The translations under genes were made by a program, and so were the position numbers. The notes below the pieces were generated by a model. That model was given only the letters and a program-made list of their open reading frames with translations. It was not told where the DNA came from and did no database searches. This document shows, one piece after another, positions 27,617 to 37,814 of a DNA stretch of 64,000 nucleotides. Position 1 is the first letter of the stretch; each line of letters opens with the position of its first letter. The DNA comes from Rossellomorea pakistanensis (GTDB lineage: Bacteria; Bacillota; Bacilli; Bacillales; Bacillaceae_B), in the NCBI RefSeq assembly GCF_016908495.1, contig NZ_JAFBDZ010000006.1, forward strand, positions 1 through 64,000. The letters run 5' to 3'.

Positions 27617-28729
27617 ATGAAAAAGAAAGTGGCAGTACTACCTGGAGATGGAATCGGTCAAGAAGTAATGAATGGAGCTCTTGATGTATTAAAAGCCGTT
27701 GGCGACTGGTTTGGTCATGAATTTGAAGTGGTACAAGGAGATATTGGTGGTGTTGCCATTGATCTTCATGGAAATCCTCTTCCCTCAGAAACACTTGAGC
27801 TATGTAAAAAGAGTGATGCAGTACTTCTCGGCGCGGTTGGAGGACCGAAATGGAAGGATGTACCCGTTCATCTTCGACCAGAGAAAGGCCTGCTAGAAAT
27901 TAGAAAAGAGCTAGGTTTGTTCGCTAATCTACGACCAGTCTCTACATTTGAAAGCTTGCTTTCGGCTTCTCCGTTAAAACGTAATGTTGTTGAGGATGTT
28001 GATTTTGTCCTCGTAAGAGAGTTGACGGGTGGATTATATTTTGGGAAACCAAGCGAAAGAAGAGGAAAAAATAAAGAAGTGGCAGTGGATACCCTTCAAT
28101 ATGAAAGAAGCGAAATTGAAAGAGTCGTTCATAAAGCCTTTCAACTAGCATCAAAACGTAGAAAAAAACTGACATCAGTGGATAAAGCAAATGTACTAGA
28201 AACGAGTCGAATGTGGCGGGAAATCGTGGACGAAGTTTCTGGGAGCTACCCAGATATTGAGGTCGAGCATCTGCTAGTAGATGTTGCCGCTATGAAGCTT
28301 GTATATCAGCCTAAGCAATTTGATGTTATCGTGACAGAGAACATGTTCGGTGACATCCTAAGTGATGAAGCCTCAATGCTAACAGGCTCACTCGGTATGC
28401 TCCCTTCTGCTAGTTTACGTGAAGATGGATTTGGGCTGTATGAACCCGTTCATGGATCAGCCCCTGATATTGCCGGACAGGACAAAGCAAATCCGCTGGC
28501 CATGATCTTATCCGTTGCGATGATGCTGAGGCATTCCTTTGGTTTAAAAGAAGAGGCGGAAATGATTGAGCTCGCTGTGCAGGAAGTGCTTAATGCCGGC
28601 TATCGAACAGGAGACCTTTGGAATCTCGGAAACGGTCCAGTTGTCGGCACAAAGGCCATGAGCCAATTCGTTGTCGAACGACTAGAAGCAGACCATGCCC
28701 TATCATCAATCCTAAGCGCATATTTGTAA
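27617..28729 (+). CDS. leuB: 3-isopropylmalate dehydrogenase
   Basis: This 370-aa NAD-dependent beta-decarboxylating dehydrogenase shows [50 protein letters not shown] and the NAD region [18 protein letters not shown]. Three consecutive ATG codons occur at 27611-27619. I take the third because GGAGGG at 27605-27610 then has a 6-base spacing. After leuB the operon is interrupted by a repeat element before leuC. Confidence 0.95.
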   Translation: MKKKVAVLPGDGIGQEVMNGALDVLKAVGDWFGHEFEVVQGDIGGVAIDLHGNPLPSETLELCKKSDAVLLGAVGGPKWKDVPVHLRPEKGLLEIRKELGLFANLRPVSTFESLLSASPLKRNVVEDVDFVLVRELTGGLYFGKPSERRGKNKEVAVDTLQYERSEIERVVHKAFQLASKRRKKLTSVDKANVLETSRMWREIVDEVSGSYPDIEVEHLLVDVAAMKLVYQPKQFDVIVTENMFGDILSDEASMLTGSLGMLPSASLREDGFGLYEPVHGSAPDIAGQDKANPLAMILSVAMMLRHSFGLKEEAEMIELAVQEVLNAGYRTGDLWNLGNGPVVGTKAMSQFVVERLEADHALSSILSAYL

Positions 28730-28839
28730 GAAATATTGTCAAGGGATTGGGAGTCGAAGGTGTCAGGTACAAAAGCGGTGAATTGTACGTGGCAAACACA
28801 CCACTACCGATTACATTTAAAACTTTCATCTTTATATAT

Positions 28840-29049
28840 GGTTGTTTTCTAAAAGAATGTTGTTTTTTAAGAACATTATTTAAAAAAGGTTGGTCTTCGC
28901 TGCAGGTGCGAGACTCCTGCGGGAGTAGCGGGACAGGTGAGACCCCACAGGAGCAAAGCGACGAGGAGGCTCACCGCCCGCCCCGAGCATCCTGTAGCGG
29001 AAACCAACTAACTCCTTTTCAAATAACAACAATGTTTATGAAAACGGCC
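28840..29049. mobile_element. terminal-inverted-repeat element, copy 1
   Basis: This 210-bp non-coding element has ends GGTTGTTTTC and GAAAACGGCC. Inside are an AT-rich shoulder (GTTTTTTAAGAAC, AAAAGGTTGGT) and a GC-rich core that can fold into a long hairpin (CTCCTGCGGGAGTAGCGG region). The right shoulder ACCAAC...CTTTTCAAATAACAACAATGTTTA mirrors the left. It matches the element at 32249 nearly throughout. ATATAT occurs on both sides but is uninformative because it is self-complementary. It sits between leuB and leuC. Confidence 0.85.
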
Positions 29050-29092
29050 ATATATTCTAAATCAAACTATTAATAAGGGAGGGTAAAAACCT

Positions 29093-30505
29093 TTGAAGCC
29101 AAAGAATATCATTGAAAAGTTATGGGACGATCATGTGGTTTATAAGGAAAATGGAAAACCTGATTTGTTATATATTGATCTTCATCTTGTCCATGAAGTC
29201 ACCTCGCCACAAGCGTTTGAAGGATTAAGGATGAAAAATCGAACCGTTAGAAGACCTGAACTAACATTCGCCACAATGGACCATAATGTTCCCACGAAAA
29301 ACAGGGACGTAATCGATGATGAGGTAGCGAAGACACAAATGTCGAAGCTCAAGGAAAATTGTGATGAGTTTGGGATCGAACTAGCGGATATTCATCATCC
29401 TGATCAAGGCATCGTCCATGTAATTGGCCCGGAGCTTGGTCTTACACAGCCAGGAAAAACGATTGTGTGTGGTGATAGTCATACCTCTACACATGGAGCA
29501 TTTGGTGCTCTCGCATTTGGAATTGGAACTAGTGAAGTTGAGCATGTCCTAGCTGCCCAAACGTTATGGCAATCAAGACCGAAAACCTTACAAATAAAAG
29601 TCAATGGAACCCTTGGTTTTGGTGTTACAGCTAAAGATCTCATACTAGCGATTATTGCCAAGTTTGGGGTTGGTGTAGGGGCAGGCTATATTATTGAATT
29701 TACAGGTGAAGCGATTAGAAACCTTTCAATGGAAGAACGGATGACCGTTTGCAATATGTCGATTGAGGCTGGGGCGAGAGCTGGAATCATCAGTCCAGAT
29801 GACGTCACCTTTGAATACCTAAAAGGTAGAAGACATGTTCCAGATGGTACCGAATTTCAAAAGGCTGTTGAAAAGTGGAAGCAGTACTCTTCAGATGAGG
29901 AAGCTACCTATGATTTGACCCTAGAGCTTGATGGAGCCGAAGTTGAACCTCAGGTCACCTGGGGAACGAATCCATCCATGGGAATTAGTATTAGTCAAAA
30001 GGTTCCAACACCACAGCTGTATGAAAAAAAATCTGAACAAGAAGCGGTTGAAAGAGCTCTAGATTATATGGGGCTTGAAGGTGGGATCAATATCAATGAA
30101 GTAGCGGTTGATTATGTCTTCATCGGCTCTTGTACGAATTCGAGGTTAAGTGATTTAAGGGCAGCGGCAGAGGTGGTTAAAGGGAAAAAAGTTCAGGATA
30201 GTGTCACAGCCCTTGTTGTCCCGGGTTCCCTAACGGTAAAAGTTCAAGCAGAAAAAGAAGGTCTTCACAAGATTTTCGAAGAAGCAGGTTTTGAGTGGAG
30301 AGAAGCGGGATGCAGCATGTGTCTCGCCATGAATAATGATGTAGTACCACCAGGAAAACGTTGTGCCTCTACATCGAATCGAAATTTTGAAGGCCGTCAA
30401 GGAAACGGATCACGTACGCATCTTGTTAGTCCTGCCATGGCTGCAGCCGCAGCTATCACTGGGAAGTTCACTGATGTTCGTACATTGATGCAAGTACTTC
30501 AATAA
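29093..30505 (+). CDS. leuC: 3-isopropylmalate dehydratase large subunit
   Basis: This 470-aa aconitase-family subunit carries the 4Fe-4S cysteines (FIGSCTNSR and GCSMCLAMN). It also has [20 protein letters not shown] and [14 protein letters not shown]. With LeuD it isomerises 2- to 3-isopropylmalate. The start is TTG behind AAGGGAGGG. It resumes the leucine operon after the inserted element. Confidence 0.95.
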   Translation: MKPKNIIEKLWDDHVVYKENGKPDLLYIDLHLVHEVTSPQAFEGLRMKNRTVRRPELTFATMDHNVPTKNRDVIDDEVAKTQMSKLKENCDEFGIELADIHHPDQGIVHVIGPELGLTQPGKTIVCGDSHTSTHGAFGALAFGIGTSEVEHVLAAQTLWQSRPKTLQIKVNGTLGFGVTAKDLILAIIAKFGVGVGAGYIIEFTGEAIRNLSMEERMTVCNMSIEAGARAGIISPDDVTFEYLKGRRHVPDGTEFQKAVEKWKQYSSDEEATYDLTLELDGAEVEPQVTWGTNPSMGISISQKVPTPQLYEKKSEQEAVERALDYMGLEGGININEVAVDYVFIGSCTNSRLSDLRAAAEVVKGKKVQDSVTALVVPGSLTVKVQAEKEGLHKIFEEAGFEWREAGCSMCLAMNNDVVPPGKRCASTSNRNFEGRQGNGSRTHLVSPAMAAAAAITGKFTDVRTLMQVLQ

Positions 30506-30524
30506 AAAAGGGGGAGGAGGGAAT

Positions 30525-31106
30525 ATGTCAGGCATACGGCAATTTCAAGGAAAAGTTTTTCCACTTAATCGAGAAAATGTGGATACAGATCAGATTATTC
30601 CAAAACAATTTTTAAAAAAAATCGATCGTCAAGGGTTTGGTCAATATTTGTTTTATCATTGGAGATTCAATGACGACGGTTCTCCCAATAAGGATTTTTC
30701 ATTAAACAATGAAAAATATCAAGGTGCCACCATATTGGTAGGGGGAGATAACTTTGGATGTGGATCATCTCGAGAGCATGCCCCATGGTCATTGCTTGAT
30801 TATGGCTTCCAGGTGATCATTGCTCCAAGCTTCGCCGATATTTTTTACAACAATTGTGTAAAGAACGGTATTCTGCCCATTCGTCTAGGTCAAAAGGATG
30901 TTGAGGTTTTGTTAGGAAAAGCAACACAATCAAACTTTGAATTAGCTGTTGACTTAGAAGAACAGACGGTAAAAGATCAAGATGGTTATAAATCCTCATT
31001 TGAGATAGATCCATATTGGAAGCAAATGCTTATGAATGGATGGGATGAGATTTCGATTACCCTTTCATATGAGGATCAGATCAAACAATTTGAATTATTA
31101 CGATAG
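30525..31106 (+). CDS. leuD: 3-isopropylmalate dehydratase small subunit
   Basis: This 193-aa swivel-domain subunit shows NVDTDQIIPKQFL, GGDNFGCGSSREHAPW and IAPSFADIFYNNC. It pairs with LeuC. GGGGGAGGAGGG is an unusually strong ribosome site. Length is standard for the bacterial type. It is followed two bases later by ilvA. Confidence 0.95.
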   Translation: MSGIRQFQGKVFPLNRENVDTDQIIPKQFLKKIDRQGFGQYLFYHWRFNDDGSPNKDFSLNNEKYQGATILVGGDNFGCGSSREHAPWSLLDYGFQVIIAPSFADIFYNNCVKNGILPIRLGQKDVEVLLGKATQSNFELAVDLEEQTVKDQDGYKSSFEIDPYWKQMLMNGWDEISITLSYEDQIKQFELLR

Positions 31107-31108
31107 GA

Positions 31109-32113
31109 GTGAAGAGTGTTGGGGATTTCTTAAACGGAAATGAAGTTGTTTTAGCAATGGAGAATTTGATGAATTCTGTTCATCGGACTCCGCTAAAACA
31201 ATCAGCGACATTAAATCGAGTAACAGGGCGTCAAGTGTTCCTGAAAATGGAGAACCTACAAAGAACAGGTTCCTTTAAACTGCGTGGTGCATTAAATAAA
31301 ATTTCTTCACTGACAGAAGAAGAATCATCTCGTGGAATTGTCTGTGCATCTGCAGGAAATCATGCTCAGGGAGTAGCACTAGGAGCATCTCAGCGGGGAA
31401 TACCTGCCAAAATTTTTATGCCAAAACGGACTCCGTCTGCCAAAGTGGAAGCCACGAAAGAGTACGGTGCTGAAATTATTTTAACAGGAGAAACCTACCA
31501 AGAATCCTATAAAGCAGCTAGAGAAGATATGCTTGCATCAGGATCAACCTTTGTTCACGCCTTTGATGATCCAAAGGTCATTGCTGGCCAAGGAACGATT
31601 GCACTTGAAATGATGCAGCAATGTCAGGATTTAGAAGTCATCGTGGTACCTGTTGGGGGCGGGGGATTAATTGCAGGGATGGCCACTGCAATCAAAGCGT
31701 TTAACCCTAGTATAAAGATCATTGGTGTCCAATCAATGGGGGCCCCTGCTACGTATAATCAGTTTACGGGTAAAAACTCAGGCAGTTTATCACAAGTTCA
31801 TAGTATTGCAGATGGGATTCTTGTGAAAGAACCAGGGAAACTAACCTATCCTATTATTGAGAGATTGGTAGACGATATGGTTACCGTAAATGATGAGGAA
31901 ATTGCCTATACGATTATGTTTATGCTTCAAAGAGAAAAGACATTAGTAGAAGGGGCAGGCGCAGCAGCAGTAGCATCGATCCTTTGTAATAAATTGGGCT
32001 GGCATGGCAGGAAGGTGGGATGTGTCGTCAGTGGCGGAAATGTCGACCTTAACAAACTCTCACTTTATAAAGAATTATCGAAACGAATTAAATTACTTCA
32101 GCACATTGGCTGA
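31109..32113 (+). CDS. ilvA: threonine dehydratase, short form
   Basis: This 334-aa PLP enzyme deaminates threonine to 2-ketobutyrate for isoleucine synthesis. The PLP lysine is in TGSFKLRGA, the phosphate-binding glycine loop is VPVGGGGLIAG, and ASAGNHAQGVA binds substrate. It lacks the C-terminal ACT-like regulatory domain of classical IlvA, so feedback by isoleucine through that domain is not expected. The GTG start at 31109 overlaps its AGGAG, an awkward arrangement that suggests coupling to leuD, whose stop is two bases upstream. A catabolic TdcB-like enzyme is the alternative reading; the operon position favours a biosynthetic one. Confidence 0.88.
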   Translation: MKSVGDFLNGNEVVLAMENLMNSVHRTPLKQSATLNRVTGRQVFLKMENLQRTGSFKLRGALNKISSLTEEESSRGIVCASAGNHAQGVALGASQRGIPAKIFMPKRTPSAKVEATKEYGAEIILTGETYQESYKAAREDMLASGSTFVHAFDDPKVIAGQGTIALEMMQQCQDLEVIVVPVGGGGLIAGMATAIKAFNPSIKIIGVQSMGAPATYNQFTGKNSGSLSQVHSIADGILVKEPGKLTYPIIERLVDDMVTVNDEEIAYTIMFMLQREKTLVEGAGAAAVASILCNKLGWHGRKVGCVVSGGNVDLNKLSLYKELSKRIKLLQHIG

Positions 32114-32122
32114 AAGTGAAAG

Positions 32123-32167
32123 AGGACTGATAAGAGATGACCCGTCTCTTTATCGGTCCTTCTTTTT
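32123..32167 (+). terminator. terminator of the ilv-leu operon
   Basis: AGGACTGATAAGAGA pairs with TCTCTTTATCGGTCCT around TGACCCG and is followed by TCTTTTT. It lies 10 bases after ilvA. Confidence 0.9.
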
Positions 32168-32248
32168 AAAAACTTTATTAATGTACATGATTTAAACTCT
32201 TAATTTAATTCCTCATACAAAAGAGTTTTATAAACAAATTTTTTCTTA

Positions 32249-32473
32249 GGCTGTTTTCTAAAAGATTATCGTTTTTTGAGAACATAAATTTTTTGTTAAA
32301 AGGTTGGTCTTCGCTGTAGGTGCGAGGCTCCTGCGGGAGTAGCGGGACAGGTGAGACCTAAGCAGGAGCAAGGCGACGAGGAGGCTCACCGCCCGCCCCG
32401 CGGAAAGCGAGCATCCTGTAGCGGAAACCAACCACCCCCTTTTCAAATAACAACATTGTTTACGAAAACAGCC
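32249..32473. mobile_element. terminal-inverted-repeat element, copy 2
   Basis: This 225-bp element has perfect 10-bp ends GGCTGTTTTC and GAAAACAGCC. The perfect 8-bp direct repeat TTTTCTTA flanks it at 32241-32248 and 32474-32481, the signature of a transposition event. It has the same AT-rich shoulders and GC-rich hairpin core as the copy at 28840, plus an extra CGCGGAAAG segment. It encodes no protein, so it is a MITE-like, non-autonomous element. Confidence 0.92.
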
Positions 32474-32532
32474 TTTTCTTAAACGCACAGCGGGTGAAAC
32501 CCCTTACATAATAAAAAAATGATAGAAAGCTA

Positions 32533-32561
32533 TTGTAAAAAGTAAGTCCATCCCCTATAAT
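32533..32561 (+). promoter_or_regulatory. sigma-A promoter of hom-thrC-thrB
   Basis: TTGTAA (32533-32538), a 17-bp spacer and TATAAT (32556-32561) lie about 55 bases upstream of hom. The inserted repeat element ends 60 bases before the -35. Confidence 0.7.
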
Positions 32562-32615
32562 GTCCACTATACACAAACAAATGTATTTTTTAGAAGAACA
32601 GAAAGGATGTTAAGA

Positions 32616-33914
32616 ATGGAGACAATATCTATTGGTTTATTAGGGCTAGGAACAGTTGGATCAGGGGTTGTAAAGGTGATTAAAAGTCATCAGGATAAAC
32701 TGATTCATCAGGTAGGCTGCCCTGTTGAAGTGAAAAAGGTGCTTGTAAAGGATATTCAGAAGGTAAGGGACGTAGATATTGATTCAACCATTCTAACAAC
32801 CAATCCTAATGAAGTAGTTGCAAATTCAGAGATTGATATTGTTATAGAAGTGATGGGGGGAGTGGAGGAAACAAAAAATCATCTCCTTCAAGCATTAGAA
32901 AATAAAAAGCATGTTGTAACAGCTAATAAGGATTTGATGGCTGTTTATGGTGCAGAGCTGTTAGCGGCAGCTTCATCTAATCGATGCGATCTATTCTATG
33001 AAGCTAGTGTAGCAGGAGGAGTCCCGATTTTAAGAAGCTTAGTAGATGGATTAGCTTCTGATCGTATCACAAAAATGATGGGGATTGTGAATGGTACCAC
33101 GAATTACATTTTAACGAAGATGAGTAAACATGGAAGTGCCTATGAGGATGTACTGTTAGAAGCTCAAAAATTGGGCTATGCTGAAGCGGATCCTACATCT
33201 GATGTCGAAGGATTAGATGCCGCCAGGAAAATGGCGATTTTATCGACACTTGGGTTTTCCATGAATGTCGATTTAGACGATGTGAAAGTATCAGGGATTT
33301 CATCTGTTTCAGAAGAGGACCTTCAATACAGCAAACAGCTAGGGTATACTATGAAGTTAATTGGAATTGCTCACCGACACGGAGAGAAAGTAGAAGTAAG
33401 TGTACAACCGACACTTTTACCGAATGCACATCCATTAGCCTCTGTAAACGACGAATATAACGCCGTTTATGTTTATGGAGAGGCGGTCGGAGAAACGATG
33501 TTTTACGGACCAGGTGCGGGAAGTTTACCAACCGCAACCGCTGTCGTATCTGATTTAGTGGGAGTAATGAAAAATATGAGATTAGGTGTTAACGGTCAAA
33601 GTGCCGTTCTTCCACAATTTCCAAAGCAATTGAAGAAGGATGACGAGATTTATTCAAAATTCTTCCTTCGTCTTCATGTTGTAGATGAAGTAGGAGTTCT
33701 AGCTAAAATTACCTCGATCTTTTCAGAATGGGGAGTGAGCTTTGAGAAAATCATGCAAAATCCATTAAAAGAAGATAATCTATCGGAAATTGCTCTAGTT
33801 ACACACCGAGCTTCTTTGAAGGATTATCAGGATATCTTAGTAAACATAAGAGATTTACAAGCCGTGGAAGCAGTAAAAAGCTCTTACAGGGTCGAAGGGG
33901 GAATGGGAGCATGA
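32616..33914 (+). CDS. hom: homoserine dehydrogenase
   Basis: This 432-aa NAD(P)-dependent enzyme reduces aspartate semialdehyde to homoserine. It has the Rossmann start [43 protein letters not shown] and [20 protein letters not shown]-terminal ACT domain (from about 345, [13 protein letters not shown]) suggests threonine feedback. ATG 32616 has GAAAGGA at the correct distance; the upstream in-frame ATG 32607 does not. The stop overlaps thrC by four bases. Confidence 0.94.
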   Translation: METISIGLLGLGTVGSGVVKVIKSHQDKLIHQVGCPVEVKKVLVKDIQKVRDVDIDSTILTTNPNEVVANSEIDIVIEVMGGVEETKNHLLQALENKKHVVTANKDLMAVYGAELLAAASSNRCDLFYEASVAGGVPILRSLVDGLASDRITKMMGIVNGTTNYILTKMSKHGSAYEDVLLEAQKLGYAEADPTSDVEGLDAARKMAILSTLGFSMNVDLDDVKVSGISSVSEEDLQYSKQLGYTMKLIGIAHRHGEKVEVSVQPTLLPNAHPLASVNDEYNAVYVYGEAVGETMFYGPGAGSLPTATAVVSDLVGVMKNMRLGVNGQSAVLPQFPKQLKKDDEIYSKFFLRLHVVDEVGVLAKITSIFSEWGVSFEKIMQNPLKEDNLSEIALVTHRASLKDYQDILVNIRDLQAVEAVKSSYRVEGGMGA

Positions 33915-34972
33915 GTTGGGAAGGCCTCATATCAAACTATCAACAGTACTTACCAGTAAATGAGAATACTCCGCTATTGTCGCTGAAGGAAGGAAATACT
34001 CCACTCATTAAACTGGAACAGTTGTCAAAGGAATGGAATATTGATTTACATGTGAAGGTCGAAGGAGCAAATCCAACAGGATCCTTTAAAGATCGGGGAA
34101 TGGTATTAGCGGTAGCGAAAGCAGTAGAATCTGGTAGCCAAACGGTGATTTGTGCCTCTACCGGAAATACATCTGCTTCAGCAGCTGCCTATGCTGCAAG
34201 AGCTGGTATTCGTTGTGTGATTGTCATTCCTGAGGGGAAAATCGCTCAAGGAAAACTTGCGCAAGCAGTCATGTATGGGGCCAGTATCGTTTCCATCGAA
34301 GGAAACTTTGACGAAGCATTAACCCTTGTTAGAGAAATAGCCGAGAAAGAAGACGTAACCTTAGTCAACTCTGTTAACCCATTTCGAATCGAGGGACAGA
34401 AAACAGCTGCATTTGAAATATGTGATCAGCTTGGAAGTGCCCCGGATTATTTGGCGATACCAGTTGGGAATGCAGGGAACATCACGGCGTATTGGAAGGG
34501 CTTTAAAGAGTACAATCAAGAAAAGCATAGCGGACTTCCTCGTATGATTGGATTCGAAGCAGAGGGAGCAGCTGCCATTGTCCACAATAGGGTGTTTCAT
34601 GAGCCGGAAACGATTGCAACAGCAATCCGAATTGGGAATCCTGCTAGCTGGACCACTGCTGTCCGAGCAGCTAGTGAATCAGGAGGCTTAATTGACGAAG
34701 TAAGTGATGAGGAGATTATCGAAGCATATAAAACGCTGGCAAAATCCGAAGGAATCTTTGCTGAACCTGCTTCCTGTGCATCATTGGCTGGTGTGTATAA
34801 AAAAGTTCTAAATGGAAAAATCCCATCTGGCTCTACAGTTGTAGCTGTTCTCACTGGAAATGGTTTAAAGGATCCGAATGTAGCATTGGATGTTAGTCCT
34901 GTAAAACCGGTCGCTTTACCAAAAGAAGAAAGGGCGATTGTGGAATATATTAAGGGAGCTGTCGGGGTATGA
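33911..34972 (+). CDS. thrC: threonine synthase
   Basis: This 353-aa PLP fold type II enzyme converts O-phosphohomoserine to threonine. The PLP lysine is in [11 protein letters not shown], followed by [19 protein letters not shown] and [16 protein letters not shown]. It overlaps both neighbours by four bases, so hom, thrC and thrB are translationally coupled. Length is standard for the Bacillus type. Confidence 0.95.
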   Translation: MSWEGLISNYQQYLPVNENTPLLSLKEGNTPLIKLEQLSKEWNIDLHVKVEGANPTGSFKDRGMVLAVAKAVESGSQTVICASTGNTSASAAAYAARAGIRCVIVIPEGKIAQGKLAQAVMYGASIVSIEGNFDEALTLVREIAEKEDVTLVNSVNPFRIEGQKTAAFEICDQLGSAPDYLAIPVGNAGNITAYWKGFKEYNQEKHSGLPRMIGFEAEGAAAIVHNRVFHEPETIATAIRIGNPASWTTAVRAASESGGLIDEVSDEEIIEAYKTLAKSEGIFAEPASCASLAGVYKKVLNGKIPSGSTVVAVLTGNGLKDPNVALDVSPVKPVALPKEERAIVEYIKGAVGV

Positions 34973-35901
34973 TCTCCGGCAACAGCTTTAAGATCAAGGT
35001 ACCGGCAAGTACGGCTAATCTTGGTCCAGGGTTTGATTCCATTGGACTTGCACTTAATTTGTACCTGGAAATAATGGTTGAAAAGAGTGAAAGGTGGCAG
35101 GTAATTCCCCTATCAAAGGAATTAGAAGTTTTTCAAAATGATGAGTCTCACTTTATCATTTCGGTTGCTAAGCAAGTAGCGAAGAAATATTATAAAACAT
35201 TGCCTCCTTGTCGTCTATCAATTAAAAGTGAAATTCCTTTAGCTAGAGGATTAGGCTCAAGTGCCTCTGCGATCGTAGCAGGCATTGAGCTTGCCGATGT
35301 ATTAGGTGCATTAAATTTAACATCACAACAAAAGCTTGATATCGCCATAGATTTTGAAGATCATCCTGATAATATTGGGGCCTCCTTGTATGGAGGACTT
35401 GTTATTGGTTCAAAAAATGATGATCATACAGAGATCGTTTCCATTCATGACCTCCCGGTTGAAATTGTGGTTATGATTCCAAAGGAGGAGCTTTTAACAA
35501 AAGAATCACGTGCGGTTTTACCAGATTCCTTCTCATTTGAAGTAGCGGTTCGGGCAGGGAGTATATCGAATGTGTTTATCGCTGCATTATTAAGTCAGGA
35601 GTGGAATAAAGCAGGTAGGATGATGAGGAAAGATCAATATCACCAGCCTTTTAGAAAAAGGCTTATTACGGACTACGATCAAATTGAGGGTCTTGCCTAT
35701 AAGGCTGGAGCATTCGGAGTAGCATTAAGTGGGGCAGGACCATCGATTATTGGGCTAGTTGAAGCTGGAAAGGGGAAGGAAGTAGCCGATAACCTCTCTT
35801 TGGTTTTACCGAAAATGAATGTTTTATGTTTATCTATTGATAAAGCAGGGAGTCTGGTTGAACCCACTGCTTCGATTCCGTATATAAGAAAAGCTCTTTA
35901 G
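34969..35901 (+). CDS. thrB: homoserine kinase
   Basis: This 310-aa GHMP kinase phosphorylates homoserine. It shows [19 protein letters not shown], the ATP loop [16 protein letters not shown] and the third motif [14 protein letters not shown]. It ends the threonine operon and is followed by a strong terminator. Confidence 0.95.
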   Translation: MISGNSFKIKVPASTANLGPGFDSIGLALNLYLEIMVEKSERWQVIPLSKELEVFQNDESHFIISVAKQVAKKYYKTLPPCRLSIKSEIPLARGLGSSASAIVAGIELADVLGALNLTSQQKLDIAIDFEDHPDNIGASLYGGLVIGSKNDDHTEIVSIHDLPVEIVVMIPKEELLTKESRAVLPDSFSFEVAVRAGSISNVFIAALLSQEWNKAGRMMRKDQYHQPFRKRLITDYDQIEGLAYKAGAFGVALSGAGPSIIGLVEAGKGKEVADNLSLVLPKMNVLCLSIDKAGSLVEPTASIPYIRKAL

Positions 35902-35914
35902 GTTTAATTTGCTT

Positions 35915-35963
35915 TCAGGCACATGTCACGAAGAAAATGGTGATCACTGTGCCTGATTTTTTT
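35915..35963 (+). terminator. terminator of the threonine operon
   Basis: TCAGGCACA and TGTGCCTGA form the outer stem, extended by CAC/GTG pairs inside, and are followed by seven T residues. Confidence 0.88.
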
Positions 35964-35968
35964 GTGAA

Positions 35969-36271
35969 TCAACTTTCTAGTTCTAATATAAATCTTTTTT
36001 CCACTTCATCAATATAGAGACAATATTTATTTGGGGGATGGATGCCTGTAAGTTGTCGAAGTTCCTTTGGGATATGGACGGCCCCTTTTTGAGAAATATA
36101 CCGTTTGTTATGGAGGCTGAATTCATCTGCCTGTTTAATGATAATGGAGTTGTTATTTAATAAAAACTCTACCTGATTACCCGGATATAGTCCGAAGTTC
36201 TGCCGGTACTTGTTAGGTAATGTTATATTTCCAGTTTTACTAACATCCTTACATTGATATTTTTTAAGCAT
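35969..36271 (-). CDS. protein with two AbrB/SpoVT-like domains
   Basis: This 100-aa protein has two successive swapped-hairpin-like segments. Residues 6-47 (VSKTGNITLPNKYRQNFGLYPG) and 53-97 (ISQKGAVHIPKELRQLTGIHPP) both follow the AbrB pattern of strand, I(x)LPxxxRxxLGI and glycine turn. Such proteins bind DNA as transition-state or sporulation regulators, or act as antitoxins. No toxin gene is adjacent. The start at 36271 is supported by GGAGG eight bases upstream on the minus strand; the frame is open 25 codons further without a site. The tandem arrangement in one short chain is uncommon; DNA binding is inferred. Confidence 0.7.
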   Translation of the reverse strand: MLKKYQCKDVSKTGNITLPNKYRQNFGLYPGNQVEFLLNNNSIIIKQADEFSLHNKRYISQKGAVHIPKELRQLTGIHPPNKYCLYIDEVEKRFILELES

Positions 36272-36491
36272 ATCCGAAACCTCCATTAGTAGTACATAAC
36301 CCGAAATGATAAACGCTGAAACCTTAAATGAATCATCTACTTGCAATTTGAGGACATCGACCTAAACTGTAAACCGTCCTGTCGAAGCATTGCCATGACT
36401 AAATCTAATGTGGCATACGCTCTAGTCTTCATAAATCATTAAAAGTGAGGCATTATAGAAATATTAAGATAGGAACTTAGGTGAATACGAA

Positions 36492-37784
36492 TTGAAGAAT
36501 CAATCACGGAGAATTGCCGGTAGAATCGCACTCATCTATATCATTGTCGGAGCGTTATGGGTCGTAAGTTCAGACCATTTCTCCATGATTCTGGCAAATG
36601 ACAAATTAGTATTATACGTGTTTTTTCAAAGATATAAAGGCTGGTTGTTTATTGTGGTGACAGGTTTTTTGATTTATTTCCTAATTTATTGGAGAACGTA
36701 CAAACTCCTTCAATCGCAACAAAGTTTAATTCAAAAGGAACATCAATTACAGGAAAGTAAGGAGCATTACCAATCACTATTCAATCATAATCCAGATGGG
36801 GTATTTGAGTTAAAGCGATCTGGTGAACTTGTTTCCCTTAATCCAGAGGGGGAAAATATTATCGGCTGCCCTACAGAAAAATTGCAAGGAACCCTCCTTG
36901 AACAATTCGTGGTGGAGGAAAAGCGTAATGAATTAAGAGAAATATTTAAAGCTGTTATTGAAGGAAAAGGAAGGAAGTTTGAATCAGAGATCATAAATGC
37001 CAAGGGTCAGAAAAAGATAGTCCGTTGCACACTTCTACCTATTGTCGTTAACTACGAAATTAACGGAGTATTTGGGATTGCGAGGGATATTACAGAGCTG
37101 AGAAAAAATGAGGAAATGATGATCAGGACAGAAAAATTATCGCTCATCGGCCAGCTTGCCGCTGCTGTTGCTCATGAAATTCGTAACCCACTCACATCCA
37201 TTAAAGGCTTTATTCAACTTTTAAGTGCAACTAAAAAGGTAGAGGAAAGCCATTTGAATATTATCCTTTCAGAAATTGACCGAATTCAAATTATCTCTGG
37301 AGAAATGCTGATCCTTGGAAAAAAACAGGCATTCACCTATAAACGTGAAAATCTTAGGGAGATTTTAAAGCAGGTTCTCGTATTAATGGAGGCCCAATCT
37401 AATCTCGTTAATGTTAAAATAAACTATCGTGACGTAAGCAAGGATCCTCCTCATGTTTACGGAGAATCCAATCAGCTTAAATCAGTCTTTATAAATATCA
37501 TTCAGAATGCAGTGGAAGCTATTGAAATGGAAGGATATGTTTCAGTATCCTTAAATACTAGTGATAACGATGTCATAATAGACGTGGAAGACAATGGTCA
37601 CGGAATATCAGAAGAGAGACTTTTGAGCTTAGGAGAACCCTTTTTTTCCACTAAAGAAACAGGAACAGGTCTAGGACTGGTTGTTTGTAAAAAGATTATT
37701 GAAAGGCATAATGGAGAAATATCATTTCAAAGCGAACTAGGAAAAGGAACAAAGGTGAAAATTAGATTACCTAAAATGTCGTAA
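36492..37784 (+). CDS. membrane PAS sensor histidine kinase, sporulation-kinase-like
   Basis: This 430-aa kinase has two N-terminal membrane helices (about 11-31 and 49-68), a short coiled linker and a PAS domain (about 92-200, YQSLFNHNPDGVFEL). The HisKA dimerisation helix contains phospho-accepting His in AAAVAHEIRNPLTSIKGF, and the HATPase domain has NIIQNAVEAIE, DNGHGI and GTGLGLVVCKKI. The TTG start follows a TTAGGTGA site. No response regulator gene is adjacent. Orphan kinases of this layout in Bacillus (KinB/KinC/KinE type) feed the Spo0F phosphorelay, the most likely role here. The signal sensed is unknown. Confidence 0.85.
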   Translation: MKNQSRRIAGRIALIYIIVGALWVVSSDHFSMILANDKLVLYVFFQRYKGWLFIVVTGFLIYFLIYWRTYKLLQSQQSLIQKEHQLQESKEHYQSLFNHNPDGVFELKRSGELVSLNPEGENIIGCPTEKLQGTLLEQFVVEEKRNELREIFKAVIEGKGRKFESEIINAKGQKKIVRCTLLPIVVNYEINGVFGIARDITELRKNEEMMIRTEKLSLIGQLAAAVAHEIRNPLTSIKGFIQLLSATKKVEESHLNIILSEIDRIQIISGEMLILGKKQAFTYKRENLREILKQVLVLMEAQSNLVNVKINYRDVSKDPPHVYGESNQLKSVFINIIQNAVEAIEMEGYVSVSLNTSDNDVIIDVEDNGHGISEERLLSLGEPFFSTKETGTGLGLVVCKKIIERHNGEISFQSELGKGTKVKIRLPKMS

Positions 37785-37814
37785 CATTATTGAGAAAGAG
37801 AAAGGACTTTTAAA

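Noticed and set aside
28618..29073. Plus-strand 151-codon frame overlapping leuB and repeat copy 1
   Set aside because: It begins inside leuB in another frame and runs through the non-coding element. The arginine/proline-rich tail comes from the GC-rich hairpin.
35969..36271. Antitoxin of a type II pair
   Set aside because: AbrB-like folds occur in antitoxins, but no toxin gene is adjacent and two domains occur in one chain.
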